Assembly (NCBI RefSeq): GCF_003052515.2
Contig: NZ_QARE02000013.1
Coordinates: forward strand, 1-64,000
DNA from: Pseudomonas sp. RIT409
GTDB lineage: Bacteria > Pseudomonadota > Gammaproteobacteria > Pseudomonadales > Pseudomonadaceae
Direction: 5' to 3'
DNA length: 64,000 nucleotides
Positions within the stretch are counted from its first letter, which is position 1. The number at the start of each line of letters is the position of its first letter. Positions 16,820-25,399 of this stretch are shown here, in pieces. The notes under the pieces were generated by a model. It was not told the DNA's origin and made no database searches. It saw nothing but the letters and a program-made list of their open reading frames with translations. The translations under genes and the position numbers were made by a program.

Positions 16820-17788
16820 TCAGCGACGCTTCAGACGGTCGATGATCACGGCCAACAGGAGAATTGTGCCGCGAATGACGTACTGGTAGAACGTGTCAAT
16901 GTTCTTGAGGTTCATGGCGTTCTCGATGATCGCCAGAATCAGCACACCGGCAATGACATGGCGGATCATCCCGATACCGCCGCTGAGCGACACACCGCCC
17001 AATACGCACGCAGAAATCACGGTGAGCTCGAAGCCCTGCCCGATCATGGGTTGCCCCGAGGTCATGCGTGACGCCAGTACCACGCCCGCCAAAGCGCCGA
17101 TCAGACCATGGACGGCGAAGATGATGATCTTGGTCCGATCGACATGGACACCGGCCAACAGCGCCGCTTCCTGATTACCGCCGATGGCCAGGGAATTACG
17201 CCCGTAGGTGGTGTAGTTGAGCAGCCAGCCAAAAAACACGAAGCAGGCGATGGTGATCAGGATCGGCACGGGTACACCGAACAACTGGCCGTTGCCGAAC
17301 ACGAAGAACCCTTCTTCACCGACGCCGACCGCTTTGCCGTTGGAAAAAATGTAGGCCAGCCCGCGGACAATCTGCATGGTCGCCAACGTGGTGATCAGGG
17401 CGTTGATCCGCAGTTTGGCGATCACGATGCCGTTGATCAGCCCGACAACCAGCCCCATGGCCAGTGCCGCCGAAACGCCGAAGAACACGCTGTCGGTGTC
17501 GCGGATCACGATCCCTGCGATCACGCCGGAGCAGGCCAGCACCGAGCCGACCGACAGGTCGAAATGCCCGGACGCGAGACAGAACAGCATGGTGCAGGCC
17601 GCAATGCCCACGGTGGAAATCGCCAGCCCCAGACCGCGCATGTTCAACGGCGACATGAAGTTGTCGATGAGCAAGGCACAGAGCAGGAAAATGCCCAGTG
17701 CGGCCAGAAGCATGGCCCAATCGTCGAAGAACCGCCGCAGGTTCATGCCCTGGCGGGGTGCCGTCAGGCTGCTGGTTTCGGTAGACAT
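16820..17788 (-). CDS. araH: L-arabinose ABC transporter permease
   Basis: Inner-membrane permease of the BPD_transp_2 / RbsC-AraH family, about 322 residues with 8-10 hydrophobic helices. Signature stretches are GHFDLSVGSVLACSG and GGVSLSGGIGMI. The ATG at 17788 is preceded by GAGGTG with ideal spacing; the frame is open eight codons further upstream without a better site. It is the third transport gene after araF and araG in the same direction, 39 bases from araG. Assignment to arabinose rather than ribose rests mainly on the AraF sequence and the neighbouring lactonase. Confidence 0.88.
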   Translation of the reverse strand: MSTETSSLTAPRQGMNLRRFFDDWAMLLAALGIFLLCALLIDNFMSPLNMRGLGLAISTVGIAACTMLFCLASGHFDLSVGSVLACSGVIAGIVIRDTDSVFFGVSAALAMGLVVGLINGIVIAKLRINALITTLATMQIVRGLAYIFSNGKAVGVGEEGFFVFGNGQLFGVPVPILITIACFVFFGWLLNYTTYGRNSLAIGGNQEAALLAGVHVDRTKIIIFAVHGLIGALAGVVLASRMTSGQPMIGQGFELTVISACVLGGVSLSGGIGMIRHVIAGVLILAIIENAMNLKNIDTFYQYVIRGTILLLAVIIDRLKRR

Positions 17789-17827
17789 ACGCACCTCATT
17801 TTTGTTTTTCACTTGGGTGACTCGTTT

Positions 17828-19363
17828 TCAACCACGCGTGCGCGGTAACGCCAGTTGCAACAAGCGTTGTTCATTGGCTTCTTCGCGGGACACCTCGCCC
17901 GTGATGGCACCTTCACTCATGACCAGGATGCGATCGGAAATGCCCATCACTTCCATCAGGTCGCTGGACACGACGATGACAGCAATACCCTCCGCCGCCA
18001 GGTTATGGATGATCTGATAGATCTCGGATTTGGCGCCGATATCGATGCCGCGGGTTGGCTCGTCCAGCAACAGGACCTTCATCGGCATCGACAGCCAACG
18101 ACCCAGAATGGCCTTTTGCTGATTGCCGCCGGAAAGAAACAGCATCTGTTGTTCCGGCGAAGGTGTTTTGACGTTCATCGAGCGAATCTGATGCCGAGCG
18201 TTTTCACGCTCCCAGCGGCCCTGAATCAGGCAGCCCAGATGGACGTGGCGGGGCCGTGCGCCGATGTTGATATTTTCCGCCACGCTGGACAGCGGCACGA
18301 TCCCTTCTTTCTTGCGGTCCTCGGGGCATAACAGAATCCCGGCATCGATGGCATCGCGCGGTGATTTCAGCTTGAGTGGCTTGCCATCGAGCTGCAGCGT
18401 CCCTGCCTGGCTGCGGGCGAGCCCCGACAGCAGCCGAAACAGTTCAGTACGGCCCGCGCCGACCAGGCCAAAGAAGCCGAGCACCTCACCCTTCTCCACC
18501 GCAAAACTGACCGGTTCCTGCAGGCCCGGCCCCAGCAGCCCGGTCACCCGCAGGCTCGGTCCCTGATGCTGGCGGGGCCGGTAGTTGTAAATGTCCTGAA
18601 TATCGCGCCCGACCATGCAGGTCACCAGGCGGTCATGATTCAGCTCAGCCATGTCCTCGAAGGTGCGCACAAAGCGCCCATCCTTGAACACTGTCACGGC
18701 GTCGCAGACCCGGAAAATCTCTTCCATGCGGTGGGACACGTAAAGAATCACCCGGCCTTCATCGCGCAGCTTGACGATGATCGCCATCAAGCGGTCGATC
18801 TCCCGGGCTGACAGGCTGCTGGTGGGTTCATCGAAGGCAATGACATGCGCGTTGCGTGACATGGCCTTGGCAATTTCCACCAGCTGACGCTGCCCCAACG
18901 ACAAATCACCCAGCCGCGTTGCCGGGTCGATCTCGTCCGCCAGCCCCGTGAGCAGCTCACGCGCGCGACGCACCATCGCTCGTCGATTGACCAGCCCGAA
19001 ACGATTGGGCATGTGCCCGAGGAGCAGGTTTTCGGCCACGGACATGTCGGGCACCAGATGCAATTCCTGGTGAATGACCGCCACGCCCGCAGCGATGCTA
19101 TCTGCCGTGGATTTGAAGGCCAGATGCTGATCACCGATCTGCAGATCGCCACTGTTGGGCTGGTAGGAGCCGCCAAGAATCTTGAGCAACGTGGACTTGC
19201 CCGCCCCATTCTCGCCCATCAGCGCGTGGACGCTCCCTGGCCGAGCTTCGAAGTGAATGTCGGACAGCGCCTTCACGCCCGGAAACGTCTTGCCGATGCC
19301 GTTGAAACGCAGACTGCCGCCTGCACGCGACTGTTGCGCTTGGGTTACTGAAGCCTGATGCAT
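17828..19363 (-). CDS. araG: L-arabinose ABC transporter ATP-binding protein
   Basis: 511 residues with two fused ABC ATPase domains, typical of monosaccharide importers. The first has the Walker A motif GENGAGKST and signature LSLGQRQ. The second has the degenerate Walker region GLVGAGRTEL and signature LSGGNQQKAILGRW, then LLDEPTRGID. It energises uptake with AraF and AraH. A GAGGAGG ribosome site lies just upstream of the ATG. It lies 62 bases downstream of araF in the same operon. Confidence 0.9.
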   Translation of the reverse strand: MHQASVTQAQQSRAGGSLRFNGIGKTFPGVKALSDIHFEARPGSVHALMGENGAGKSTLLKILGGSYQPNSGDLQIGDQHLAFKSTADSIAAGVAVIHQELHLVPDMSVAENLLLGHMPNRFGLVNRRAMVRRARELLTGLADEIDPATRLGDLSLGQRQLVEIAKAMSRNAHVIAFDEPTSSLSAREIDRLMAIIVKLRDEGRVILYVSHRMEEIFRVCDAVTVFKDGRFVRTFEDMAELNHDRLVTCMVGRDIQDIYNYRPRQHQGPSLRVTGLLGPGLQEPVSFAVEKGEVLGFFGLVGAGRTELFRLLSGLARSQAGTLQLDGKPLKLKSPRDAIDAGILLCPEDRKKEGIVPLSSVAENINIGARPRHVHLGCLIQGRWERENARHQIRSMNVKTPSPEQQMLFLSGGNQQKAILGRWLSMPMKVLLLDEPTRGIDIGAKSEIYQIIHNLAAEGIAVIVVSSDLMEVMGISDRILVMSEGAITGEVSREEANEQRLLQLALPRTRG

Positions 19364-19425
19364 GAACCACCTCCTCCTCGCCCTACCTTCAAGGTAAAGC
19401 GAGGCCTTGCACTGTACGCTGCGGA

Positions 19426-20430
19426 TTACTTGTACAGACCGATCTTGGTCAGCACGTCCTTGAAGTTCTCGCGGGTGATCAGGGTCACGTCGTCCATGGC
19501 CGTGTATTTGGCCGGCTCTTTACCGGTGGTGACCCACTCGTACATTTGCAGCGCAGTGTTGTAGCCCTCTTTGTCAGGGCTGGGCAGCATCGAGCCGAAG
19601 AAGCCGCTTTTCGGTTTCTTGAGCTCGTCGATGGCGTCAGTGCCGTTGATGCCGATGCCGATCACGTTATCCGGGGCGAAACCCGCGCCTGCGGTGGCCC
19701 GTACCCCACCGAGCACGGTGTTGTCGTTCATGCCGCCGACGATGAGGTTTTTCGCGCCACTGGGCAGCTTCGGCAGTGCAGCGTTGGTGGCGTCCATGCT
19801 GCCGGGCACGTCGAGTGTTTTCTGGGGAGTGAAGAGGATGTGGTCTTCCGGCAGGCCAGCCTTTTTCAGCGCGTCGACCGAGCCGTCAGTGCGTTTCTTG
19901 CCAGTGTCCAGTTCGTTGTAGGTGTTGATGATGGCGTAGGTTTCTTTCCAGTCCCATTTGCGGTTCTGCGCCTCGGTGGCCATGGCCGCACCCTGCTTCT
20001 GGCCGACTTCGAACGCCGCCATGCCCAGGTAGGGAACGTCTTCCATGAACTTGCCCTTGGCATCGACGAACCGGTCATCGACCGCCATGACCTTCAGGTC
20101 ATTGGCTTTGGCCTTGGCCACGATGGCTGGGCCGAGGGACACGTCAGGTGGGCAGATGACAAAACCCTTGGCGCCGTTGGCGGCCAGGTTGTCGATCGCG
20201 GTAAGGGTTTTTTCGCCATCGGGCACGGCGATCTTGATGACTTCGAAGCCATGATCCTTGCCCGCTTTCTCGGCAAATTGCCACTCGGTCTGGAACCAGG
20301 GCTCTTCAGCCTGCTTGACGAGGAAACCGATCTTGACCGTGTCAGCGGCGATAGCGCCGCCGCTCATTCCGACGATTGCGGTGGCAACAGCAGCACAGCA
20401 CAGGGAACGAATCCCGTGGCGACTCAACAT
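19426..20430 (-). CDS. araF: L-arabinose-binding periplasmic protein
   Basis: 334 residues with a cleavable signal peptide (ending GGAIAA before DTVKIGFLVKQAEEPWF). The mature sequence follows E. coli AraF closely in style: EEPWFQTEW, VDDRFVDAKG, NTYNELDTGKKRT and GMNDNTVLGGVRA. It captures L-arabinose, and probably D-galactose or related sugars, for AraGH. A strong AAGGAG site precedes the ATG. The 163-base region upstream contains repeated TCATATNA sequences that may be an operator. Confidence 0.92.
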   Translation of the reverse strand: MLSRHGIRSLCCAAVATAIVGMSGGAIAADTVKIGFLVKQAEEPWFQTEWQFAEKAGKDHGFEVIKIAVPDGEKTLTAIDNLAANGAKGFVICPPDVSLGPAIVAKAKANDLKVMAVDDRFVDAKGKFMEDVPYLGMAAFEVGQKQGAAMATEAQNRKWDWKETYAIINTYNELDTGKKRTDGSVDALKKAGLPEDHILFTPQKTLDVPGSMDATNAALPKLPSGAKNLIVGGMNDNTVLGGVRATAGAGFAPDNVIGIGINGTDAIDELKKPKSGFFGSMLPSPDKEGYNTALQMYEWVTTGKEPAKYTAMDDVTLITRENFKDVLTKIGLYK

Positions 20431-20529
20431 AGCTAACTCCTTATTTTTATTGACTAGCTACAGCGTCCAGCAGTGAGTGTCGTGACAGCCCGCACGAGGC
20501 AACGCGACGGGCCAAACGACTGAAAACAG

Positions 20530-20545
20530 TCATATCATATTATCA
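20530..20545. promoter_or_regulatory. Candidate GntR-family operator upstream of araF
   Basis: TCATATCA at 20530-20537 is directly followed by the overlapping TCATATTA at 20535-20542, in an AT-rich patch between the lactonase stop and araF start. A related TCATATGA lies in front of the regulator gene at 22270. Sharing of this motif by two intergenic regions of one locus suggests the binding site of the local GntR/FadR regulator. This is inference. Confidence 0.35.
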
Positions 20546-20593
20546 ATGACGCCTATGTAACCGAGTGTCACACCTCCTCGTTCTCCTCCAGCC

Positions 20594-21472
20594 TCAGCCT
20601 GCGAAGCGGTGCGAGGCCAATCCGCGAATGCCGGTCTCGACCTGCAGCACCGCACCATCCAGCGGCAACGCCTCGCTGGCGGGCCGTGCACTGGTGACGA
20701 AGAGCGTGGTCATGTCCGGCCCACCGAACACGCAACTGGTGGGGTGGCTCAACGGCAATTCCACGAGTTGGTCCACGCGCCCATCCGGCGCGAAACGAAT
20801 CAGGCAATGGCCTCCCCAGCGCGCGTTCCAGACATACCCTTGTGCATCCATCGCTGAGCCGTCCGGCACGCCTCGCGGGTGCTCCGAGGCCCAGACATCA
20901 CGCTCGCCCAACGCGCCGTCGGCTTGAATGGGGTAACGGTAGATCACGCCATCCAGGCTGTCGGCGGTCAGCAGCGTGCGATCATCGTCCGCCCAGAGCA
21001 GCGTATTGACGATCCCCTGCCCGGCGAGCAACGCTGTAACGCGCCCGCCGGCCTCGACGCGAAACAGGCCACCGGAACGTCGCTCCAGCGGCACATCACC
21101 GCCTTCGGCATCCAGATTGTTCTGCATGCTGCCCAACCACAGGCGGCCCTGACTGTCGCAACGCGCTTCGTTGGCGCGGTTACCCCCCACCGGATCGGCG
21201 ACACACAGCACGGTGAGCGCCGGCCGTTCGGCAGGCGAATCGAGATTCAGGCGATACACGCCACTGGCCAGCGTCACCAATGCATCGCCCTTGGAGGTCG
21301 GTATGAATGCCGAAACCGGCTCATTGAATTGCCAGTGGCGTACCTGGCCCTGATACAGGCGCAAGGCGCGGAAGCCAGCAATGTCTACCCAGTAGAGGGC
21401 CTGCTGCTGATCATCCCAGAAAGGCCCTTCGGCCAATTTGAATCGCTGGTCACTGACCGCTTGCCACTTCAT
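20594..21472 (-). CDS. SMP-30/gluconolaconase-family sugar lactonase
   Basis: 292 residues forming a six-bladed propeller. The metal-binding residues of the family are visible: Glu in KLAEGPFW, Asn in NRANEARCD, Asn in GIVNTLLW and Asp in GVPDGSAMD. It hydrolyses an aldonolactone to the acid, the second step of oxidative (non-phosphorylating) pentose or hexose degradation. Next to araFGH, L-arabinono-1,4-lactone is the most likely substrate. The dehydrogenase and dehydratase genes of that pathway are not in this window. It lies 57 bases downstream of the GntR regulator gene and upstream of araF, all on the minus strand. Confidence 0.85.
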   Translation of the reverse strand: MKWQAVSDQRFKLAEGPFWDDQQQALYWVDIAGFRALRLYQGQVRHWQFNEPVSAFIPTSKGDALVTLASGVYRLNLDSPAERPALTVLCVADPVGGNRANEARCDSQGRLWLGSMQNNLDAEGGDVPLERRSGGLFRVEAGGRVTALLAGQGIVNTLLWADDDRTLLTADSLDGVIYRYPIQADGALGERDVWASEHPRGVPDGSAMDAQGYVWNARWGGHCLIRFAPDGRVDQLVELPLSHPTSCVFGGPDMTTLFVTSARPASEALPLDGAVLQVETGIRGLASHRFAG

Positions 21473-21529
21473 CGTGAATGTCCTGTTCTTGTTGTTGTAA
21501 AGCGTTCACCGCACCGACGATGATCGGTG

Positions 21530-22222
21530 TCACGTCGCCAACGAGCGGGAAATCACCTCGCAGGCGTTCTCGATCAAACTCATGCAGGCCCACACGCCCC
21601 TGGCCGAATCCCGGGTGGCGATGGCGTCGGCCAGGTCCTTGTGCAAGGGCAGCGTGCGGCCCAGCTCCCCTGGCACGGCGGACGACACCTCGAATGAGAT
21701 GGCCAGCAATGCACCCAACGCCGGAAGCATCTGCTCGATGAACTGGTTGTGACTGGCCGCCAGCACCGCTTCGTGAAAACGCTGGTCGGCATGGTTGTAG
21801 TCACCCTTGTCCGCGACGCTTGCGGCCAATTGCGCATAAGCGCCGTGAATCTCCGCGATCTGATCGGGGGTCGCGCGCTCGCACGCCCAGCGCACGGCCA
21901 TTGGCTCGATGGCCCGACGCAGGTCCAGCAAATCCATGACAAAGCTTCTCGACAAGCCCTTGGCTGCCAACCAACCGACGACTTGCGGATCGAACAGGTT
22001 CCATTCGCGGACCGGTAATACCCGCGTCCCGACCTTGGGCCCTACCTCCAGCATGCCCTTGGCGGCCAGCGTTTTGATCGCTTCGCGGATCACCGTCCGG
22101 CTCACGCCGAACTCTTCACATAACGCCGCCTCAACCTTCAACGACTGCCCCGGCACGACATTCCCGTGAGCAATCCAGGCGCCCAGGCGGTCCACCGTTG
22201 ACGCATGAAAACTGTTGCTCAT
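21530..22222 (-). CDS. GntR/FadR-family transcriptional regulator
   Basis: 230 residues. An N-terminal winged helix-turn-helix (VEAALCEEFGVSRTVIREAIKTL) is followed by an FCD effector domain. The FCD metal-site residues appear as Asp in DLLDLRRAI, His in QRFHEAVLAAS and His in LPLHKDLADA. FCD-type GntR proteins usually respond to sugar acids and repress sugar catabolic operons. Its position at the head of the lactonase-araFGH gene set and divergent to the epimerase gene makes it the likely local repressor. TCATATNA motifs upstream of both this gene and araF are candidate sites. Confidence 0.88.
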   Translation of the reverse strand: MSNSFHASTVDRLGAWIAHGNVVPGQSLKVEAALCEEFGVSRTVIREAIKTLAAKGMLEVGPKVGTRVLPVREWNLFDPQVVGWLAAKGLSRSFVMDLLDLRRAIEPMAVRWACERATPDQIAEIHGAYAQLAASVADKGDYNHADQRFHEAVLAASHNQFIEQMLPALGALLAISFEVSSAVPGELGRTLPLHKDLADAIATRDSARGVWACMSLIENACEVISRSLAT

Positions 22223-22264
22223 TCCTCAGCCCCTTTCTGCGGAGTGGTCCGCGGAAACGAAGCT

Positions 22265-22280
22265 AATCATCATATGAATG
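22265..22280. promoter_or_regulatory. Candidate operator between GntR gene and epimerase gene
   Basis: The palindrome TCATATGA (22270-22277) lies about 43 bases upstream of the regulator start, in the divergent promoter region shared with the exported epimerase. It matches the TCATATNA motif upstream of araF. The rest of 22281-22489 is AT-rich for this genome and holds no gene. Confidence 0.3.
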
Positions 22281-22489
22281 AGAGTCAAATGGCTGTACAG
22301 GGGGTCAAAGCTGGACTACACCTCATCGGCAGTGAATCCCACCTCGTTCAGGATTCACAAATAGTATTACGATTAAATTTAAAATCGAGCTATTTTTGCT
22401 TATGGATGAGAAAGCGAGACAGAAACATCGCAATTAGTAAGACCAAATACCTTAAAAAGTGGCGTTCATAACAAAAAAGGAAGCAAGCG

Positions 22490-23635
22490 ATGAGTAAGAC
22501 TTTGATCCCTGCCATCGGCCTGGCCGTGCTGACCACCGCCCTGCAGGCTCACGCCGCCGCAGGCTTGATGAGCGAACAAGCTGCATTTGGGCAAATGCCT
22601 GATGGCACCGCCATTCAGAAATTCACCCTGCGCAACAGCCATGGCATGCAAGCCTCGGTGATCACCTATGGCGGTACGCTGCAATCCCTGCTGGTGCCGG
22701 ACAAACACGGCAAGACCGAGGATGTGGTGCTGGGCTTTGATGACGTCGCGGGTTACATCAATGGCACCGCGTACTTCGGCGCCACCATCGGCCGATTCGG
22801 TAACCGCTTGGCCAACGGCCAATTCACCCTCGATGGCAAAACCTACCAGGTGCCGCAAAACGACAAGACCAACGCGCTGCACGGGGGTACAAAGGGCTTC
22901 GACAAGCAGGTCTGGAAAGCCGAGCCAATCAAGGACAAAGGTTGGGTGGGCGTCAGGCTGACCTACGTGTCGGCAGACGGTGAAATGGGCTTTCCAGGAA
23001 CCCTCAAGACCGAAGTGACCTACAGCCTGAACGAGAAGAACGAACTGCGCATTCAGTACCACGCCACCACCGATAAACCGACGGTGCTCAACCTGACCAA
23101 TCACAGTTATTTCAACTTGGCGGGCGCTGGCAATGGCGACATCCTTGACCAGGTCGCCACAGTGCATGCCAGCCACTACACCCCGATCAACGAAAAGCTG
23201 ATTCCGACCGGCGAATTGCCTTCGGTGGTCGGCACGCCCCTGGACTTTCTCAAACCTGTCGCGTTCGGCAAGCGGATACGTGAAGACAATCAGCAACTGA
23301 AATTTGCCGAGCCGACCCAAGGCGGATACGACCATAACTGGGTGCTGGACACGCAAGGCAAGGTGAGCCGCCTGGCCGCCGATGTGGTTGACCCGAAATC
23401 CGGCCGACGGCTGCAGTTGTTCACTACCGAGCCGGGCGTGCAGCTTTATACCGGCAACTTTCTGGACGGAACCGTGAAAGGCAAAGCGGGCAAAATTTAT
23501 CCGCATTGGGGCGCCTTCACCCTCGAGACCCAGCATTACCCTGACTCGCCGAACCAGCCGGGATTCCCATCGACCCGACTTGATCCCGGCAAGGCGTACA
23601 CCCAGACCACCGTCTTCAAATTCTCCAGCGAATAA
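22490..23635 (+). CDS. galM: Exported aldose 1-epimerase (mutarotase)
   Basis: 381 residues with a signal peptide (MSKTLIPAIGLAVLTT... ending AHA), so it acts in the periplasm. It interconverts alpha and beta anomers of aldoses. The catalytic His is in NLTNHSYFN and the catalytic Glu in FTLETQHYPDSPN; GRFGNRLANGQF is a further family motif. An AAGGAAG site precedes the ATG. It is divergent from the GntR regulator and probably belongs to the same arabinose regulon, supplying the anomer preferred by AraF. The upstream 200 bases are markedly AT-rich. Confidence 0.9.
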   Translation: MSKTLIPAIGLAVLTTALQAHAAAGLMSEQAAFGQMPDGTAIQKFTLRNSHGMQASVITYGGTLQSLLVPDKHGKTEDVVLGFDDVAGYINGTAYFGATIGRFGNRLANGQFTLDGKTYQVPQNDKTNALHGGTKGFDKQVWKAEPIKDKGWVGVRLTYVSADGEMGFPGTLKTEVTYSLNEKNELRIQYHATTDKPTVLNLTNHSYFNLAGAGNGDILDQVATVHASHYTPINEKLIPTGELPSVVGTPLDFLKPVAFGKRIREDNQQLKFAEPTQGGYDHNWVLDTQGKVSRLAADVVDPKSGRRLQLFTTEPGVQLYTGNFLDGTVKGKAGKIYPHWGAFTLETQHYPDSPNQPGFPSTRLDPGKAYTQTTVFKFSSE

Positions 23636-23862
23636 CGACGTTTCACGCGCGGCGGTGAAGAGCAGCGTCTCTTCCACCGTCGTGACGGCTCGCGACCTCT
23701 ACCATTCATCTTCAAAACAATCCATATGGATGGCATTTGTCGGCCGCAAGCGCTTTTTTGTACGATTCCCCACCGTTTGGAGCGAAAGGATCAATTCGAG
23801 TGAATTTTCTGTCCGGATGCGACTCAAGGAACAGTGAGTGACTGAAAGGGAGGTTTGGGAGA

Positions 23863-24087
23863 GTGGCACAGTATAAGCATTTCAGAATCGACTACCTGCT
23901 GCATGGTAAGTACAAGAGCTTCTATATCAGCGCTGAAGCCATGGATAACGCTTCGGCCTGGCATTGGGCGTCCGTGGATGCAGGCTTTGGACAGATCCCG
24001 AAATACCGCTCGGACAAGGTGCCTAAAGTGACTAAACCCAAGGCCGAACAGTTGGGCCTGACGGATGTGGAGTGGGCCGAATCCTGA
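23863..24087 (+). CDS. Small conserved Pseudomonas-type protein
   Basis: 74 residues starting at a GTG with GGAGG nine bases upstream. The sequence (YKHFRIDYLLHGKYKSFYIS ... ASAWHWASVDAG) has a mixed beta-alpha look, with no membrane segment or signal. I believe it resembles a small uncharacterised family common in Pseudomonas (possibly DUF6555), but this is recollection and no function is known. It stands alone, about 230 bases after the epimerase gene. Confidence 0.65.
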   Translation: MAQYKHFRIDYLLHGKYKSFYISAEAMDNASAWHWASVDAGFGQIPKYRSDKVPKVTKPKAEQLGLTDVEWAES

Positions 24088-24448
24088 TGAGCGAAACGCG
24101 GCGCGGGTAGATCGGCGCGCATCGCTGGGCTATGCGGGGCGAGGCAGTGCCTCGTCCCGCCCTTTACCCGCACCCTGTCGACTGAGCAACGCCGTTTCCA
24201 CACTCTGCATGAAAGAGCGCGCGCTGCCTGCCCCCCCCATAGCCCCCGTTCTTCACATCTAGCCCAAAGCGGAACAAACCGTGGCGGATCGGCTCCCTAA
24301 TCGCCACTCGATTCAGTGGCTGGAAACTGGCACATCCCTGCAGTCCTATCCTCACGGCCAGGCCCTCCTGGTCGCTTCAACCCCTCGCGTCGGCGCCGCT
24401 GCACCAGCCCGGCGTACATCGAGATTTCGCAATGACTCTGTTCTGTAT

Positions 24449-24667
24449 ATCCGCCTGGACCTGATCGCCCTGGCTTAGTTGAGCCCGGTCGCCCACGCCG
24501 CACTCCCCGTCACGCTGGTCGTCGGCGATCAGAATGACGACAACGTTCGCGCTTCGATCAAAGCATCAGGCGTCCTGAAGGACGCGCCCTGCACAGTCGA
24601 CTGGAAACATCCTCGCTCGGACACCCAGCGCGTGATCGATTCCTCGTTCAGTTCCGCGTTCCACTGA
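24449..24667 (+). pseudogene. Remnant of a sulfonate/taurine-type substrate-binding protein
   Basis: The frame reads DLIALA, stop, LSPVAHAALPVTLVVGDQ, then NVRASIKASGVLKDAP and TVDWKH before losing resemblance and stopping at 24667. The stretch after the alanine-rich cleavage-like site matches the start of SsuA-type aliphatic sulfonate-binding proteins (VGDQ ... ASGVLKD.P). An in-frame stop splits the presumed signal peptide, and everything after about 55 residues is missing. It is best read as a decayed gene fragment. Around it, 24088-24448 holds nothing I can support. Confidence 0.4.
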
Positions 24668-24737
24668 AGCATTTTCTGACCATTGGCGCCTCCGATCAGA
24701 GCGATTGAAAGAACTGATCATTAAACGATCATTGTAA

Positions 24738-24763
24738 GTAAGCCCTTGTCGCTGAGGGCTTAC
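24738..24763 (+). terminator. Stem-loop in intergenic region
   Basis: GTAAGCCCT and AGGGCTTAC form a perfect nine-base stem around an eight-base loop. No T-run follows, so termination is uncertain. It lies directly before the DnaA-box pair. Confidence 0.35.
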
Positions 24764-24769
24764 AGCAGG

Positions 24770-24804
24770 TTATCCACAGAGATATTCACGATTTTCGTGG
24801 ACAA
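24770..24804. other. Inverted pair of DnaA-box-like sequences
   Basis: TTATCCACA, the exact consensus DnaA box, is at 24770-24778 on the plus strand. TTGTCCACG, two mismatches away, is on the minus strand at 24796-24804. They face each other with 17 bases between. The pair lies in a non-coding, AT-richer stretch about 160 bases upstream of the YXWGXW gene. It is not at an origin, as no dnaA, dnaN or rpmH gene adjoins. It may titrate DnaA or regulate the downstream gene, or be a hairpin. Confidence 0.35.
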
Positions 24805-24965
24805 CTTTTCCTACGTATCACGCTTGACATCTACGGCCGATCATTGCGTTGCATAGCCGATATCTCTGCACGAAAATCTTTCGAAGGAGCGCGACGGATT
24901 TTTTCATTGGCTGCGTTTAATCCGTCAACTGCACCCACTTCATGTGCAGGTCTGGAGGAGTTGAA

Positions 24966-25283
24966 ATGAGCGCAGCACGATCCCTGGCGAAATTACGCTA
25001 TGCCCTGCTCATCCCGGTCGCACTCGCCGCATTGGCCAGCACACCGAGCTACGCCCGGGAAGAATTCATCATTCAGGCACCACCCCCCGTCCGCGTGGAG
25101 CCGGTTCCCATGGCACGGCCCGGGTATGTCTGGGACCAAGGCCACTGGCGCTGGGAACGGGGGCAATACGTATGGCTGCCCGGGCATTGGCAACCCGTCC
25201 GCCAAAATGCCCGGTGGCAACCAGGGCATTGGGAGGCCCGTGGGCCAAACTGGTACTGGATAGAAGGTCGTTGGGTCCGCTGA
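24966..25283 (+). CDS. Exported YXWGXW-repeat protein
   Basis: 105 residues. A signal peptide ends near PSYA before REEFIIQAPPPVRVEP. The rest is built of Trp-rich repeats: YVWDQGHW, YVWLPGHW, RWQPGHW and YWIEGRW. This is the YXWGXW family of small exported proteins, function unknown. GGAGG lies seven bases upstream of the ATG. It stands immediately before an ECF sigma-factor operon, and a second, shorter YXWGXW gene (26986-27198) lies after that operon. This suggests a link to envelope sensing. Confidence 0.8.
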   Translation: MSAARSLAKLRYALLIPVALAALASTPSYAREEFIIQAPPPVRVEPVPMARPGYVWDQGHWRWERGQYVWLPGHWQPVRQNARWQPGHWEARGPNWYWIEGRWVR

Positions 25284-25399
25284 ACCTATGGCAGCGCTGC
25301 GGTCTGTAGATACAGAATCTTGCAGGCGAGCCCGCCAGCGCTCCTCTGGGCCAGAGTCATCTGGACAGAACGGTTTAACTCTACGATCGAGACGCCCGA

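Noticed and set aside
24281..24478. 65-codon ORF upstream of the remnant
   Set aside because: No ribosome site and unlike any protein; only its last codons may belong to the decayed signal peptide.
24479..24667. Intact small protein gene starting at TTG
   Set aside because: The TTG follows a stop directly and has no ribosome site, and the content matches only the front of a much longer binding protein. It is called a remnant instead.
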